From: Apus apus
Lineage: Eukaryota; Chordata; Aves; Apodiformes; Apodidae
Direction of reading: 5' to 3'
Assembly: GCF_020740795.1 (NCBI RefSeq)
Contig: NC_067294.1
Location: 1,302,001 to 1,366,000, forward strand
Length of the DNA stretch: 64,000 nucleotides
In this document: one piece after another, positions 27,750 through 37,626 of the stretch
Numbering within the stretch: position 1 is the first letter of the stretch
How the letters are laid out: every line of letters begins with the position of its first letter
Made by a program: the position numbers and the translations under genes
Notes under the pieces: generated by a model
Told to the model about the DNA's origin: nothing
Seen by the model: the letters and a program-made list of their open reading frames with translations, nothing else
Databases searched by the model: none

Positions 27750-30620
27750 GACTTCATTCTCTTATCATTGCATCAGCTGTCGGTCATTGCAGGAACAAAG
27801 TTCAATTTGGAGCAAGAGGGAATTACTAAGTTAGCGTCTGCTGAAGCGATCTGGTTCAAGGCCTGTCTCTCTAGCTAATGATTTACTCTCCTTCCACTTG
27901 TACTTTGTCTGGTCAGCCTGCCAGCTGTGCCAACTGTTCCTTTTTTCAAGCCTCCCCAACGTGTTACCAGCACCCCACAGTGTATTTGCAAGCAAAAGGA
28001 TGGTTGGCCCAAAGTGTTATGGTAAAGATCAAAAGCCATCACCTTATTTAACTTCTGTCATGTTCACAGTGTGCCCAGCTTTGAGCTTGTCAGCAGGGGG
28101 GAAGTGTTGGCTCATTGGGCTTATTTGGAGCAGAAAATCACACCTTTGATCCTGCTCCTCATCCATGGAACAAGAAAGAATCATGAGGAAGTCACTTAAC
28201 CTACCTTTCCACACACATGGTACTTAAAAAGCAGATGTAGTACTTTTCAGATGCCTTTTGGGATGTAAATAGTATGTTATGCATGATAAATAGCAGACCT
28301 CTTCCAAGAATCCTAACATGGTGTTAAAGATTATGATCCCTGGATAGCTAATCCTGAAAGGAGGAGAGCCTGTGGTTTCTGTGACTGAGCTGTTTGCTGC
28401 ACCTGCCTCTGCACCTTCCAGCAAAACCCACCCTGAGTCTTTTGCAAGGTGACAACAGCTCCCAGTGATGTGGATGGGCAGTTTGTAATTAAGAGGAATC
28501 TCAATATTCACATTGTGAAATGAGATTGCAACAGCCTAGAGAAAAAGTTTAACTACTCTATAGTCCTCCCAGTTTACCAACATTGGGACAAGTGGGAGAA
28601 GCGTTTATCTAAGGTGACCAGTCTGTAAATGGACCTTGCTGGTGCTTCTTCATCCTCTGTGACTTCTTGTGCATGCAGCTCCCAGACCAGTCCCACACAC
28701 ACTATCAGTCCAGAAAAAGATGTGAAGTTGCAGGGTACCAGAAAGACACCACCAGCTTCGTGGTGTGCAGTCTGCAGGGTTTGCAGCACGCCATGGTTAG
28801 GTTGCTCCAAGCAGCAAGATGCTGTATAAAATAGTGAGCTGTGTCTAAGCTGAACTGTAACCACAGTTTTCTGTTTGCTGAACATGGAGGCAGAAGTGCC
28901 AGCGTGGAAGGCCAGCTCCTTCATCTCAGATAATGCCATGCCAGGTTCCTGTCTACAGGTGTCATAGCCCAAACTTCACCGGGATCAAATAAAAACCCCT
29001 CCCAGCACGTTGTCCTCAACCACTTTTGGAAAGTGTGTTCCTGTCCCTGGGTTCCTCTTACACCCCTTCCTCTGCCCTGTTTGTCTTGATTTCCTGGGAG
29101 GAAGAAGCAAAATTCTTAATTATTTCACCTTCCTGGGACTTAGGAAGGGAAGGAAATGGGACAGTTAAATCATGACACATTAAATAGTTGACCTGGAAAG
29201 TTTATTTTACATTTGGCTGTGAATTTCTCAGTTGGTTTTCCCATGAGGTCATTTCTTTACGTGCATCTCATTTCTGCTGTTTCCACCAGGTACAGACCAG
29301 AGGAGGGAAAAGCAGAGGCAGCAACAGTGGTCTTGACTTCATCTGTGGAGCACAGGATCTGCAGTGATTCAGACAGCACTGCCCTCTGCAAGTTGTCATT
29401 TCTCAGCATTTTTGGCTGGGTGAGATATGTCAAAATTGTTGTGTGTCCTTCTGGGATACTGGCAGTGCCAGCATATCCCTCTAGGCAGGAATCTGTTGGT
29501 GCAAGAAACTGGGTGGGGGGGGAAAGAATAAAATTGCACCAATTGTTTCCAGGTGTGCCAGCCCAGCGTGGCAGTGAAATGCCACAACAGCAAAGACAAA
29601 GGGTTGCTCTGTTGCCAGTTGTTCACAGGAGACTGGGCAGGGTGGCAGCAGGTGGGTGGTGGAGCAGAGGTGCCCAGGGCACGGGCAGTTTGGAGGGGAA
29701 GGTGCTGGGGACAGGGCTGCCAGCTGGCTTGGGGACAGCTCTGCTGGCCCAGCAGGGCAGGGACCTCAGCGAGGGCCTGGGGCCAGCTCTGCCCTTCAGC
29801 AACTGCCGGCATGAAGTGCCCTGGAAAACAAGCACTGACACCACCCAGGCACAAGCTCCCGTGTGCTGTCGCTTAGGCTGCCCATCAGCACGGGCTCGTT
29901 AAGCAGGAAACAAGTGAGTTTTTTAATGAAGCCTCCCCCTGGGTGCCTTTGCCAGCACCCCCAGCTGCAGCAGCAGCAGCCAGGGTGGTGTTCCCTGCTT
30001 GCTTAAACTGCCCAGAAGATACCAATGAACTGACACGTGAAGCTCTGCACAAGGTGCAGCAGTGCCTGACTTGTCACTCCTGCTTATGCCAAGCTCAGCC
30101 TGTGCCTGCAGCAGCAGGAACAGCCCTGGGGCTGAGCTTAGTCTCACCGCTTTTTAAATGTGTTAAGAGCCCCAGAAGAATAAAGCCTTCAGCTATAAAA
30201 ACTGCACACCCCCAGATCTTGAGGTGAGACCTGAGCACACCCAGCCCCCAGCACAGGGGAAGGACCAGAAGAGCTCCCCGTGCCAGCCCAGAACAGCAGG
30301 GACATGTGCTGCTGCACACAGGGCACGACCTTGGGACAGTCAGCTGCAGACTGAGGGGAGAAAAGGATAAAGGAATCAGCAAGATGGTCTGGACTTGGAA
30401 CAACAAGGCTTCTACACTGGGAGCCACAGGGTCAATTTCCTTGTCACTTATTAAAGTCACTCCTGTCATGTGTTGTTTTATCATCATCTTCAGGTATTGA
30501 ACAGTCCTGTTTCTCCTGGTGCTTTCCAAGAGGAAGCTTCCAATCCATCCTACTGACACTAATCAGAATTGCAGTTAAGCACCTGAGTAACATTAATAAA
30601 TGATAATTAGGTAATTAGTA
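27750..30620. other. Intergenic region between LEAP2 and UQCRQ
   Basis: About 2.9 kb without a gene I can support. It has open frames of up to 229 codons on both strands in a GC-rich part (29.2-30.2 kb), but these overlap each other, lack splice context and resemble nothing I know. LEAP2 upstream control elements may lie at its left end. Confidence 0.5.
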
Positions 30621-30621
30621 T

Positions 30622-30950
30622 AATGGGACCACAGAACAGCCCAGGTTGGAAGGGACCTCAAAAGATCCTCTGGTCCCACCTTCTGTGGGAAAGGTGCCCA
30701 GATAAGCTGATCTGGCACCTGGTCCAATTGCATCCTGAATCCTGCAGGGCCGGGGGCTCCACTGAACTCCCTGGGGAGGGGCTTCCACTGATCCCTCCTC
30801 AGGATAAAAAATTCCTTTCTTACACCAAGATGGAACCTCTCCCCTGCAGCCTGTATCCCTTACCCTCTTCAGGGCTCCCTGTCAAGGAAAAGCTTCTGTG
30901 CAGGGGTGAAGGTCCACGCTCAGTCCCGACCTGCCAGCCAGCTCCTGCTG
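30622..30950 (-). mobile_element. CR1 LINE fragment, older subfamily
   Basis: The + strand reads CCCAGGTTGGAAGGGACCTC, AAAAGATC..TGGTCCCACC, the reverse complement of a CR1 3' end; homology fades near GGGTGAAGGTCC. It differs from the 19.3-kb copy, for example ACCTCAAAAGATC instead of ACCTTAAAGACC, and so is another subfamily. Boundaries are approximate. Confidence 0.75.
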
Positions 30951-31010
30951 TCTGGTCAACACCAAACCAGGGGGACTGTTTGTTTTTCACAGATCTGAAG
31001 GTTAAAGGAT

Positions 31011-31082
31011 AAAGATGTGGAAAGATAACGGGAGCCACGAGCTGAAAAAGATGTGGAAAGATAATGGGAGCAATGAGCTGTT
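31011..31082. repeat. 36-bp direct tandem duplication, two copies
   Basis: AAAGATGTGGAAAGATAACG at 31011 recurs at 31047 as AAAGATGTGGAAAGATAATG, and both units continue to GAGCTG. The copies differ at a few positions. It lies just downstream of UQCRQ and no function is apparent. Confidence 0.75.
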
Positions 31083-31316
31083 ATTTCAAATAATCTCCCG
31101 TGGAAGGCAGCCCTGGCTACACTAGTTACATTGGGAATTATTTCAAAGAAATAGGAGTCAAAAAAGGCTGGGAACGCTGAAACATGAATGACTTGCAGCC
31201 CACAGAACTTTAGCCTGATTATCTCCTTGTACAGAGGGAACCAGACAGAGATTTGCTGCTCCCCTTAAATGTCTCAAGACACGGATTTCACACAAAGTCA
31301 CGGGGCAAAGTTAAAG

Positions 31317-31322
31317 TTTATT
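31317..31322 (-). terminator. UQCRQ: UQCRQ poly(A) signal
   Basis: TTTATT on the + strand (AATAAA on the - strand), about 105 nt after the UQCRQ stop, giving a short 3' UTR as expected for this gene. Confidence 0.65.
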
Positions 31323-31424
31323 AGACAAGACTTATCTCCCCCTTAATACGTTTCCAGTCATGTGAGCACAGAATCACCGGGACGGGCATAACGCGGTGAG
31401 GAAACCGTCTCCTTATTGACTCGG

Positions 31425-31761
31425 TCACTGGTCGTTCTCATAGTCGGCGGGGTTCTTCCTCTTCAGCCTCTCAAACTCCTGTGTCCCCCAGGAGTAGAGG
31501 AGGTAGGCTGCCAGAAACGCTGGAAAGGAAAGGCAAAGCTCGGCACTTGGCGCCCCCGGGCAGGGGACGCGACCCCCGGCCCGCCCGCCCCGCCCCGCCG
31601 TACTCACGGGGAACCACCTTGAAGACCTGGGCGCTGAACCGCCGCCACACGTTGGGCAGCCCCTGCGAGACGGCGCTGGGGAAGGCGCGCTGCTCGAAGG
31701 GGGAAAGGCTGTAGGTGATGACATGGCGGACCCGCGCCAGCTGCCCGAAGTGGAGCCCCAT
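31425..31761 (-). CDS. UQCRQ: UQCRQ, complex III subunit 8 (two exons)
   Basis: A small inner-membrane subunit (QP-C, subunit VIII) of the mitochondrial cytochrome bc1 complex, which transfers electrons from ubiquinol to cytochrome c. Exons on the - strand are 31761-31608 and 31519-31425 (stop TGA), joined by an 88-bp GT-AG intron in phase 1. The 82-residue product equals the human length. Conserved stretches are [41 protein letters not shown] (the membrane helix) and [16 protein letters not shown] at the C terminus. The start codon is set by homology (MGLHFGQL against human MGREFGNL). The promoter is GC-rich and TATA-less, and a CR1 cluster starts only about 0.17 kb upstream. Confidence 0.95.
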
Positions 31762-31910
31762 GGCGGCCGAGTCACCTTCCCCGGCACCGCCCGGAACGGG
31801 AAGCGGCTCCTGCGCTGCCTTCCGGGGCGGCGGCTGCTCCTGCGCGCCGGGCGCTCCGCTCCGCAGCGCTGCTGTTGTCGGGGCAGGCGGGTGGTTCTCC
31901 CTGAGTGAAG
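31762..31910 (-). promoter_or_regulatory. UQCRQ: UQCRQ GC-rich promoter with ETS-type site
   Basis: A CpG-dense stretch directly upstream of the start codon has no TATA box. It contains CTTCCGG at 31819-31825 (CCGGAAG on the gene strand), a core for ETS/GABP factors that often drive nuclear genes of oxidative phosphorylation. CpG density drops where the CR1 sequence begins, near 31930. Confidence 0.6.
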
Positions 31911-31934
31911 GCTGCTGGAGGGAGCCCGGGGGAG

Positions 31935-32103
31935 GGTCACCCCGAGCCTGGGGCAGCTCTGCTCTGGAGACAGGCTGGGAGAGTTGGGGTGTTCAGCCTG
32001 GAGAAGAGAAGGCTCCAGGGAGACCTGAGAGCACCTTCCAGGGCCTGAAGGGGCTCCAGGAAAGCTGGGGAGGGGCTTGGGACAAGGGCAGGAGGGATGG
32101 GAC
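31935..32103 (+). mobile_element. CR1 LINE fragment, 5' half, sense orientation
   Basis: GCTCTGCTCTGGAGACAGGC, then GTTCAGCCTGGAGAAGAGAA to GGACAAGGGCAGG, is the same part of CR1 seen inverted at about 19540-19690. It is + oriented and meets the next, oppositely oriented CR1 piece with no spacer. Confidence 0.82.
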
Positions 32104-32322
32104 AAAGGGAATGGCAGGGACACCTCCCAGCAGCCCAGGCTGCTCCAAGCCCCATCCAACCTGCCCTTCAACACTGCCAGGGATGGGGCAGCCACAGCTT
32201 CCCTGGGCAGCCTGGGCCAGGCTCTCACCACCCTCACACTCCAGAGTTTCCTCCTCATGTCACACCTCAATCTCCCCTCTTTCAGTTTAAAACCATTCCC
32301 CCTCATCCAGCAGGGCGAGGAA
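32104..32322 (-). mobile_element. CR1 LINE fragment, 3' half, inverted
   Basis: AATGGCAGGGACACCTCCCA through CTGCCCTTCAACACTGCCAG to CAGTTTAAAACCATTCCCC matches about 19350-19530 of the intronic CR1 copy, in antisense. It lacks the terminal 3' repeat and has its 3' end against the + oriented piece to its left. Confidence 0.82.
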
Positions 32323-32682
32323 GGTTCTGCTCCCCCGTTGGTGGGGCCAGACCTGGAGCATCGTGCCCAGTTCTGGGCTCCCCAGTTCCCGAGGGACGGG
32401 GACAGAACAGCAGGAGGCCAAGGGAGGCTGCAGGGAGGATCAAGGGACTGGAACATCTGTCTGAGAGACCTGGGGCTGTTCACTCTGGATAAGACTGAGA
32501 GAAGGTCTTGTTAATGTCTACAAATACCTGACAGGTGCCAAGAAGAGGGGCCAGTCTCATTTCACAGGTGCCCTGGGATAGGACGAGGGGCAATGGATGC
32601 AAACTGGAACGTGGGAAGTTCTACCTCAAAGTGAGAAAAGACTTCTTCACTGTGAGGGTGACAGAGTCTGGTTAGGTGACTT
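32323..32682 (+). mobile_element. CR1 LINE fragment, sense orientation
   Basis: The stretch GACCTGGAGCATCGTGCCCA, TTCTGGGCTCCCC, GGGGCTGTTCACTCTGGATA, GTCTACAAATACCTGA and CTTCTTCACTGTGAGGGTGA follows the 3'-proximal CR1 consensus in + orientation. It is more diverged than the two pieces to its left and probably a separate, older insertion. Confidence 0.78.
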
Positions 32683-33554
32683 GCTGTAGAAAGTTGAGGC
32701 ATTTTCTGTATCAGTGCACTAAATGTCATTTTTAACAAGGTTTTGAGAAGATGGTTCCACTCCACATCCTTCCGGTAAAGAAATAAAATAATAAAAATCC
32801 CTGCCAACTGTGTTTTTTGATGTGAACCTCATCTACACGTCTCTTAGTGTGGGTTTCCAGCATGAAGCCAGCATTTTAAACAAAATTATTGGAACTGGAG
32901 AAATCTAGGAGAAAATAAACTGTGAAGACTCAGCTTGAAAGCACATGGAATTAAGGCACCATTAGCTGCAGTTTCATTGTGAGAAGAAATGAGGCTGTGG
33001 CCCCACATTCTTAGAACCAATTAAGTGTTTAAATAAACAAACAGGCTTTTAAAAGCCTTTTTTCCTTTTATTAAAGCTGGCAGCATTGAACACTGAGCAT
33101 CGTTCAGCACCAGTGACATCGTGGCTCCACACGTGGGACCCTGTGCCCTCACCTCGTGAGCACCTGCTGTTTGCTGCTCCACTCGGCCTGTTTTAACAGC
33201 TCACCAGAAATCTGGGGCCAGTTTTCACTCAAACAGGTCAGCGATTTACATTTCCACAAGTTACCCCGCAGCTGCCCTCAAACTCCTGCCACCTGCTGTT
33301 GGGAAAGGCCCAGGAGAGGGACGGAAGAAAAGCAGCAAAGAACCTTGTGTGTTTTGACAGAACCATGAGGAAGGATTGGCTCAAAGGGAGTGCAGACTCA
33401 GTGGGGGAAAAGAGTGACAGACTGAGAAAGTAATTTCAACACTCAGGACTTTCCTCTCTGCCCAGACACTTGCTAGACACGTCACACAAACGGTTTCTTT
33501 ATCTCGAGGAAGACCAGCAGGCACTGAATGTAAGTGGCACGTGCATGATAGGCA
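32683..33554. other. Intergenic sequence between CR1 cluster and GDF9 3' end
   Basis: About 0.87 kb, AT-rich on its left and mixed on its right. No gene, repeat or regulatory site is supported here. Confidence 0.5.
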
Positions 33555-33560
33555 TTTATT
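33555..33560 (-). terminator. GDF9: GDF9 poly(A) signal
   Basis: TTTATT on the + strand (AATAAA on the gene strand), about 300 nt past the GDF9 stop. It is the nearest good candidate. Confidence 0.5.
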
Positions 33561-33860
33561 TCTCTTTTTAAATCTATTAGCGGCTTAAAATAGACACCTG
33601 GTAGTTGAAACCTTTTCCACATCTGAAATGCAAAAGTATTCCAATAAAAAGAGACTCTTTACATTTAATGTCACGTTCCAGAAAGGCGCAGTGAGTACAG
33701 AAGGAAGAGTTGTGATGAACACACCTCGTGCTAACTCCACGCTCCACCCCCACGGGTTTCACAGAGCCCCTGCAGCCACACGGAGGCCCTGGGGCTGACA
33801 GCGGGGACTTTGAGAAGGCAAAACACACCCCGACCTGGAGTAAATCCCGCAGGGCCGGCG

Positions 33861-36278
33861 CTACCGGCAGGTGCACTTGGTGGCGATCATGTCCTCGTAC
33901 TCCTTGTAGGCGATGGAGCCGTCGGGCTCGATGGTGAGGACGCTGAGCGGGCTGTACTCGGCGGGGACGCAGGAGGGCTTCCCCACGGAGGGGTCCAGCT
34001 TCTCATAGATGATGTTCTGGACCATGGTGTGCACCGGGGAGCCGTAGCGCTGCCCCAGCGCCCGCGGGCAGTCGCCCTGGCAGTACTGGGGGCTGTAGCG
34101 GTGCGGCGCGATGATCCACCGGTCCCACCGCAGCTGGCTGAAGCTGAGGCGGAAGTTGTGGAGCTCGCACTCGTTTTGGGGGAACAGAAACCGTTTGAAG
34201 TACTCGCTCAGGTTAGAAGGGGGAGTTGCCGGTGCTTCTTTCAGGTTCTCATCTCTTCGACGCCGAGAGGCCCTTTTACCCTGTGAGTTCTCTTTTCCTT
34301 TGTCACCCATAGGATCAGTGCGCGGGCTGCTCCCCTGCCAGGGCCGCACTGGGATTTTCCTTCTGTGTCCGAGTGAGTTCCACCTGTGATACGCCTGCTC
34401 GCTGGTGTCGTTCAGATAAAGAAGAAGAGAAGGGGGAACCAGAGCTGCACCGATGGGGGTTTCCAGTTGAGTGTTGTGTCGTGGGTCACCCGTCAGACAA
34501 GTGAAGTTCACAGCCATGTGAATGTTCCTCCTGTTGGTGGCGATGAGTGGCTGGAGGAAAGACGTCACATCGATCTCAACCCACTTGCGTTTCCTAACTT
34601 CGGCATGCAGGCTGAGGGCCAGAGAGTGAGAGACCCTGGGGCAGACTTGGCTGGGAAAATCCTGCTCCTTCACAGACAAACGGCACGTGCACGTCGTGGA
34701 AGAGGAAATGGGAAGGGGTGTGTCAAAGGAGTAGAGCAAGACAGACTTGAGTAAGTGCTCTAGAGCAGTAACACGGTCCAGGTTGAAGAGTAAATCCACC
34801 GAGTGAACGTCTCCTGAGAAGGGAAACAAAATCCTGTGGAGTTAGAGCATCTTTCTTTTCCACCCAGACATTAATACCCTCATGTAGTGGTTGAGTAGAA
34901 ATAATTCAGCAGAACAAACTCATTTCAATGCCCTCCCTTACACTTGTTAGATGGAATTTCTCCTTTGGTCAGGGACATAAGATTGGAAAGTTAATTGTGA
35001 GTATATTTTGGAATCAGTAGATTATACTCTGCCAGGAAATTCCAGTCATAAACATTGGCTTCTTTATTTTATTTCTGCCTAGTGAATGCTTCTTAGCTGA
35101 AGCTCCCAGTGCTATTGCTGTGGATGTTTGTGTTCAAGGTTTTCTGTCTTTCTAAGTGAAAAAATCCAAGCCAGGAGGACTGGGCTCACTTGGCAGCAGT
35201 CACAACAGTAGAACTAAAGGCCAGGGATTTCCAGCTGCTGTTACTGTGTCTGGCCCACATCTAAGAACACCATTTTGAGTCACAAAGTGCCCAGCCATCC
35301 TAGTTTTTGGTCCTGAGCCTGATTTGCAAGTAGTTCTGCTCTTCCCTTCAGGATATTCTCACATTTGAGTTGTGATTCTTCCCTAGCAAACATAAAAAAC
35401 AAGGAGAAGGGTCATCTCCTGGTGGGACTCTGGTGGTTGGCACAAGTCTTACTACAGTGCTGTGGTTTTTGTGGCCCTGAAAACAGCAGGGACAAGATGG
35501 GCAGGAGAAGGACACATGGTGCCCATCACGCCTGACCTTTTTTTCCACTTTTCTTACTTAGAACTGACTGTGGAGTTTTCTCTGACTCATAATGAGTCAA
35601 CCTGGAACATCAGTAGGATCTCGAAGGCAGCACCACTTGTGTGGCAGTCCTGGGGGGGAGGAGGAAATCTATGTCTAATGCCAGCCAAGGAGAAGTAGGT
35701 TCCCAAAAACCTCCTACACTTAGAAGAAGAACCACCAGGACTAAGATAGCAACAACTCTAAAGAAAGCGGGAATTTTTATTTTGTGCTGCAAGCCCAGAA
35801 CACACAGAAGCCCCCCTTGAAGAACAGCTGAGGTCCCCCCACACCTACCTTTCCTGAGGTCCCTGTGGCGGTGCTTGCATTCTGAGCACGGAGTGAAAAG
35901 TCGAACAGTGTTATAGAGGTGGCTCTTGTTGGCCTTTGGGATGCCCTCCTTGGTAGCAGACATCTTGTAGAGCCTCTTCATGTACCGGAGGGCTCTGGAG
36001 TCTGGCTGCAGCCTGGGGGCCTCGCTGGCCCCGCTCTGGTGGCCCCGCTCAGACAGCACCTTGAGGAGGGGAGGCAGGAGGGCATAGCCACGTCTCACAC
36101 CCCTGGGCAGCTGCAGCAAAGGGCTGAGCTCACTGGCCGTGTCCTTCGGAGCCACCAAAAACCCAGAGGTCTTGCCAGAGACAACACGAGCCCTAGAGTG
36201 GGGGGAACCCTGGATGCTAGAGGAAAGCCAGTGAAGACAGCAATAGAAACAAACACAAATCCTCCAGGTTCTCTCCAT
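33861..36278 (-). CDS. GDF9: GDF9, growth differentiation factor 9 (two exons)
   Basis: A secreted oocyte TGF-beta family ligand that acts on follicle granulosa cells through BMPR2/ALK5 signalling. Exons on the - strand are 36278-35849 and 34813-33861 (stop TAG), joined in phase 1 across a 1035-bp GT-AG intron; 460 residues in all (human 454). Residues 1 to ~24 form a signal peptide. The propeptide contains KSHLYNTVRLFTPC, LLFNLDRVTALEHLLKSVLL and several N-glycosylation sequons (about 246, 278 and 344). A furin-type RRRR at 327-330 releases a 130-residue mature domain with six cysteines (359, 388, 392, 425, 457, 459). The cysteine used elsewhere for the interchain disulfide is absent, as is normal for GDF9. 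It ends EYEDMIATKCTCR like the human protein. Unlike in mammals, it is on the same strand as UQCRQ. Confidence 0.96.
34814..35848 (-). other. GDF9: GDF9 intron
   Basis: A single intron of 1035 bp with donor GTAGGT and acceptor CCCTTCTCAG on the gene strand. It is located where the known GDF9 genes carry their only coding intron. No repeat was recognised. Confidence 0.85.
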
Positions 36279-36356
36279 GCTCCTTCGGGCTGCAGCTAAA
36301 AAAGAACAGAGAGAAAAAAAAAAGCCTCCCCTGAAATATTCAAGAAAACAAGAGTA

Positions 36357-36382
36357 GCTGAGCCCAATCCTATATATATATG
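36357..36382. repeat. 26-bp repeat, copy 1 (in the GDF9 promoter)
   Basis: GCTGAGCCCAATCCT followed by ten bases of AT repeat and a G. The same 26 bases, with one mismatch, recur at 37601-37626. This copy holds the GDF9 TATA box. Confidence 0.8.
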
Positions 36383-36391
36383 GCGCAGCTG
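36371..36391 (-). promoter_or_regulatory. GDF9: GDF9 TATA box and adjacent E-box
   Basis: TATATATATA at 36371-36380 lies about 95 nt before the start codon, and CAGCTG at 36386-36391 is directly upstream on the gene strand. A second CAGCTG occurs at 36443-36448. A CAGCTG E-box close to the start site is a known determinant of oocyte expression of mouse Gdf9, so this pair is a plausible bird counterpart. Transcription start is inferred near 36345. Confidence 0.6.
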
Positions 36392-36656
36392 TGGGATGGG
36401 AGGGGGGTTCCTTTCTAATGGGAAACTAAAGAGAAAGACCTGCAGCTGGTGCTGGACCCACATGCTTTGCCTTTGCTCGTTAAAACACGTTACAAACGAA
36501 ATCCTTATTCCCGGAGTTAACCTTTTTCAGATGGGAAATGCCGAGGCAGGAGGCAGTGGCAGCCTCCAGAGGGAGCCGGGCAGGCGGGACAGCAGCGGCT
36601 CCGTGGCTGTGCAGGGACACAGCTCCGTGGTACTGCTCTTAGCAGCAGCAAGGTAA

Positions 36657-36690
36657 TTAGAAAGAAAAGAAAAGAAAAGAAAGAAAAACT
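36657..36690. repeat. (GAAAA)n / purine-rich microsatellite
   Basis: Repeated AGAAA and AAAAG units, about 34 bp, upstream of GDF9. Confidence 0.7.
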
Positions 36691-37600
36691 TTTTCATTTT
36701 CTGTCGACGTATTTCTCACATTTCATTTCTCTGTAAACAGTAACACCCCCTGGGGAGAGAGGTGAGTGTGGGACTGTCAGATTTCCTGTCTCTCCAGCAC
36801 ACAGCACAGCTGTACCAGGTGAGGCATCCAAAAAGCAAAGCAGCCGGAATCAGAGCTCGGGGGAGTGCGCTGCAAAGGGCTCCAAAGGCAGCGATATTGA
36901 TTGTGTCAGGAATATTCAGAAACTCTTGTAGCTGAACATAACTAAAGCAATGGGGTTTGGTTTATTTAATTAGGAAAATACAGGGAGGGAATCTGTTTTC
37001 ATTACAGTTGTTTTTAATTAGAGCTAGGCTATCAATAATCTACTGAAATGTCACCTGGAATTTAATTTGCACATCTTAAGTCTTCTGAGTGAGGCTTCCT
37101 TGAGTGGAGAGTGTTTAATTAACTTACAATAATGTCAATCTGGCATTCATTGATGTGGAGTAGAAGGTTAATCAGGTAACAATTTATAATAGGAATCTTT
37201 TCTGCTATATTTCTGATTTGATTCTGATAAAAGGGGGATACTGTCACTTCAAAGGTCAGCTGTGTCTAAACTGTTTTGGATAAGGTCATCTGGACTTTGA
37301 TTCATTTTAAAAATATATCCTTCAGTCAGGTGTGCTCATCTGCTCCCTCCCAGGTGGGTCTGAGCTAGTCCCACTTTACATTAGTTTGAAACAAATGTCA
37401 CAACAGTTTCTGCTATTCCATGACAATTTAAGCTGCCTGCCAGTCCTACCCTCTTCCACAACACAAACCTACATTTCTGCTCTCTCTTTTGCACTGATTT
37501 TTTTTTTTTTTTTAATGTTATCAGATCTTGTGGTGAGTCCAGCCAGGGAGCTGAACAGATAGGAAATAATCCAACAAAAAAGGAGTGTTTTCTTTGCCTT

Positions 37601-37626
37601 GCTGAGCCCAATCCTGTATATATATG
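37601..37626. repeat. 26-bp repeat, copy 2 (1.2 kb upstream of GDF9)
   Basis: GCTGAGCCCAATCCT followed by GTATATATAT and G: 25 of 26 bases match copy 1, in the same orientation. Flanking sequence is unrelated. Confidence 0.8.

Noticed and set aside
29213-29902. 229-codon + strand open frame between LEAP2 and UQCRQ
   Set aside because: GC-rich, overlapped by equally long frames on both strands, no recognised domain, no splice or promoter context.
31425-32483. 352-codon continuous - strand frame covering UQCRQ
   Set aside because: It reads through the UQCRQ intron, the promoter and CR1 sequence; only the spliced two-exon model gives the 82-residue protein.
33810-34286. 158-codon open frame on the + strand over the GDF9 coding exon
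   Set aside because: It is the antisense shadow of the GC-biased GDF9 mature domain; the - strand frame has clear homology and splice sites.
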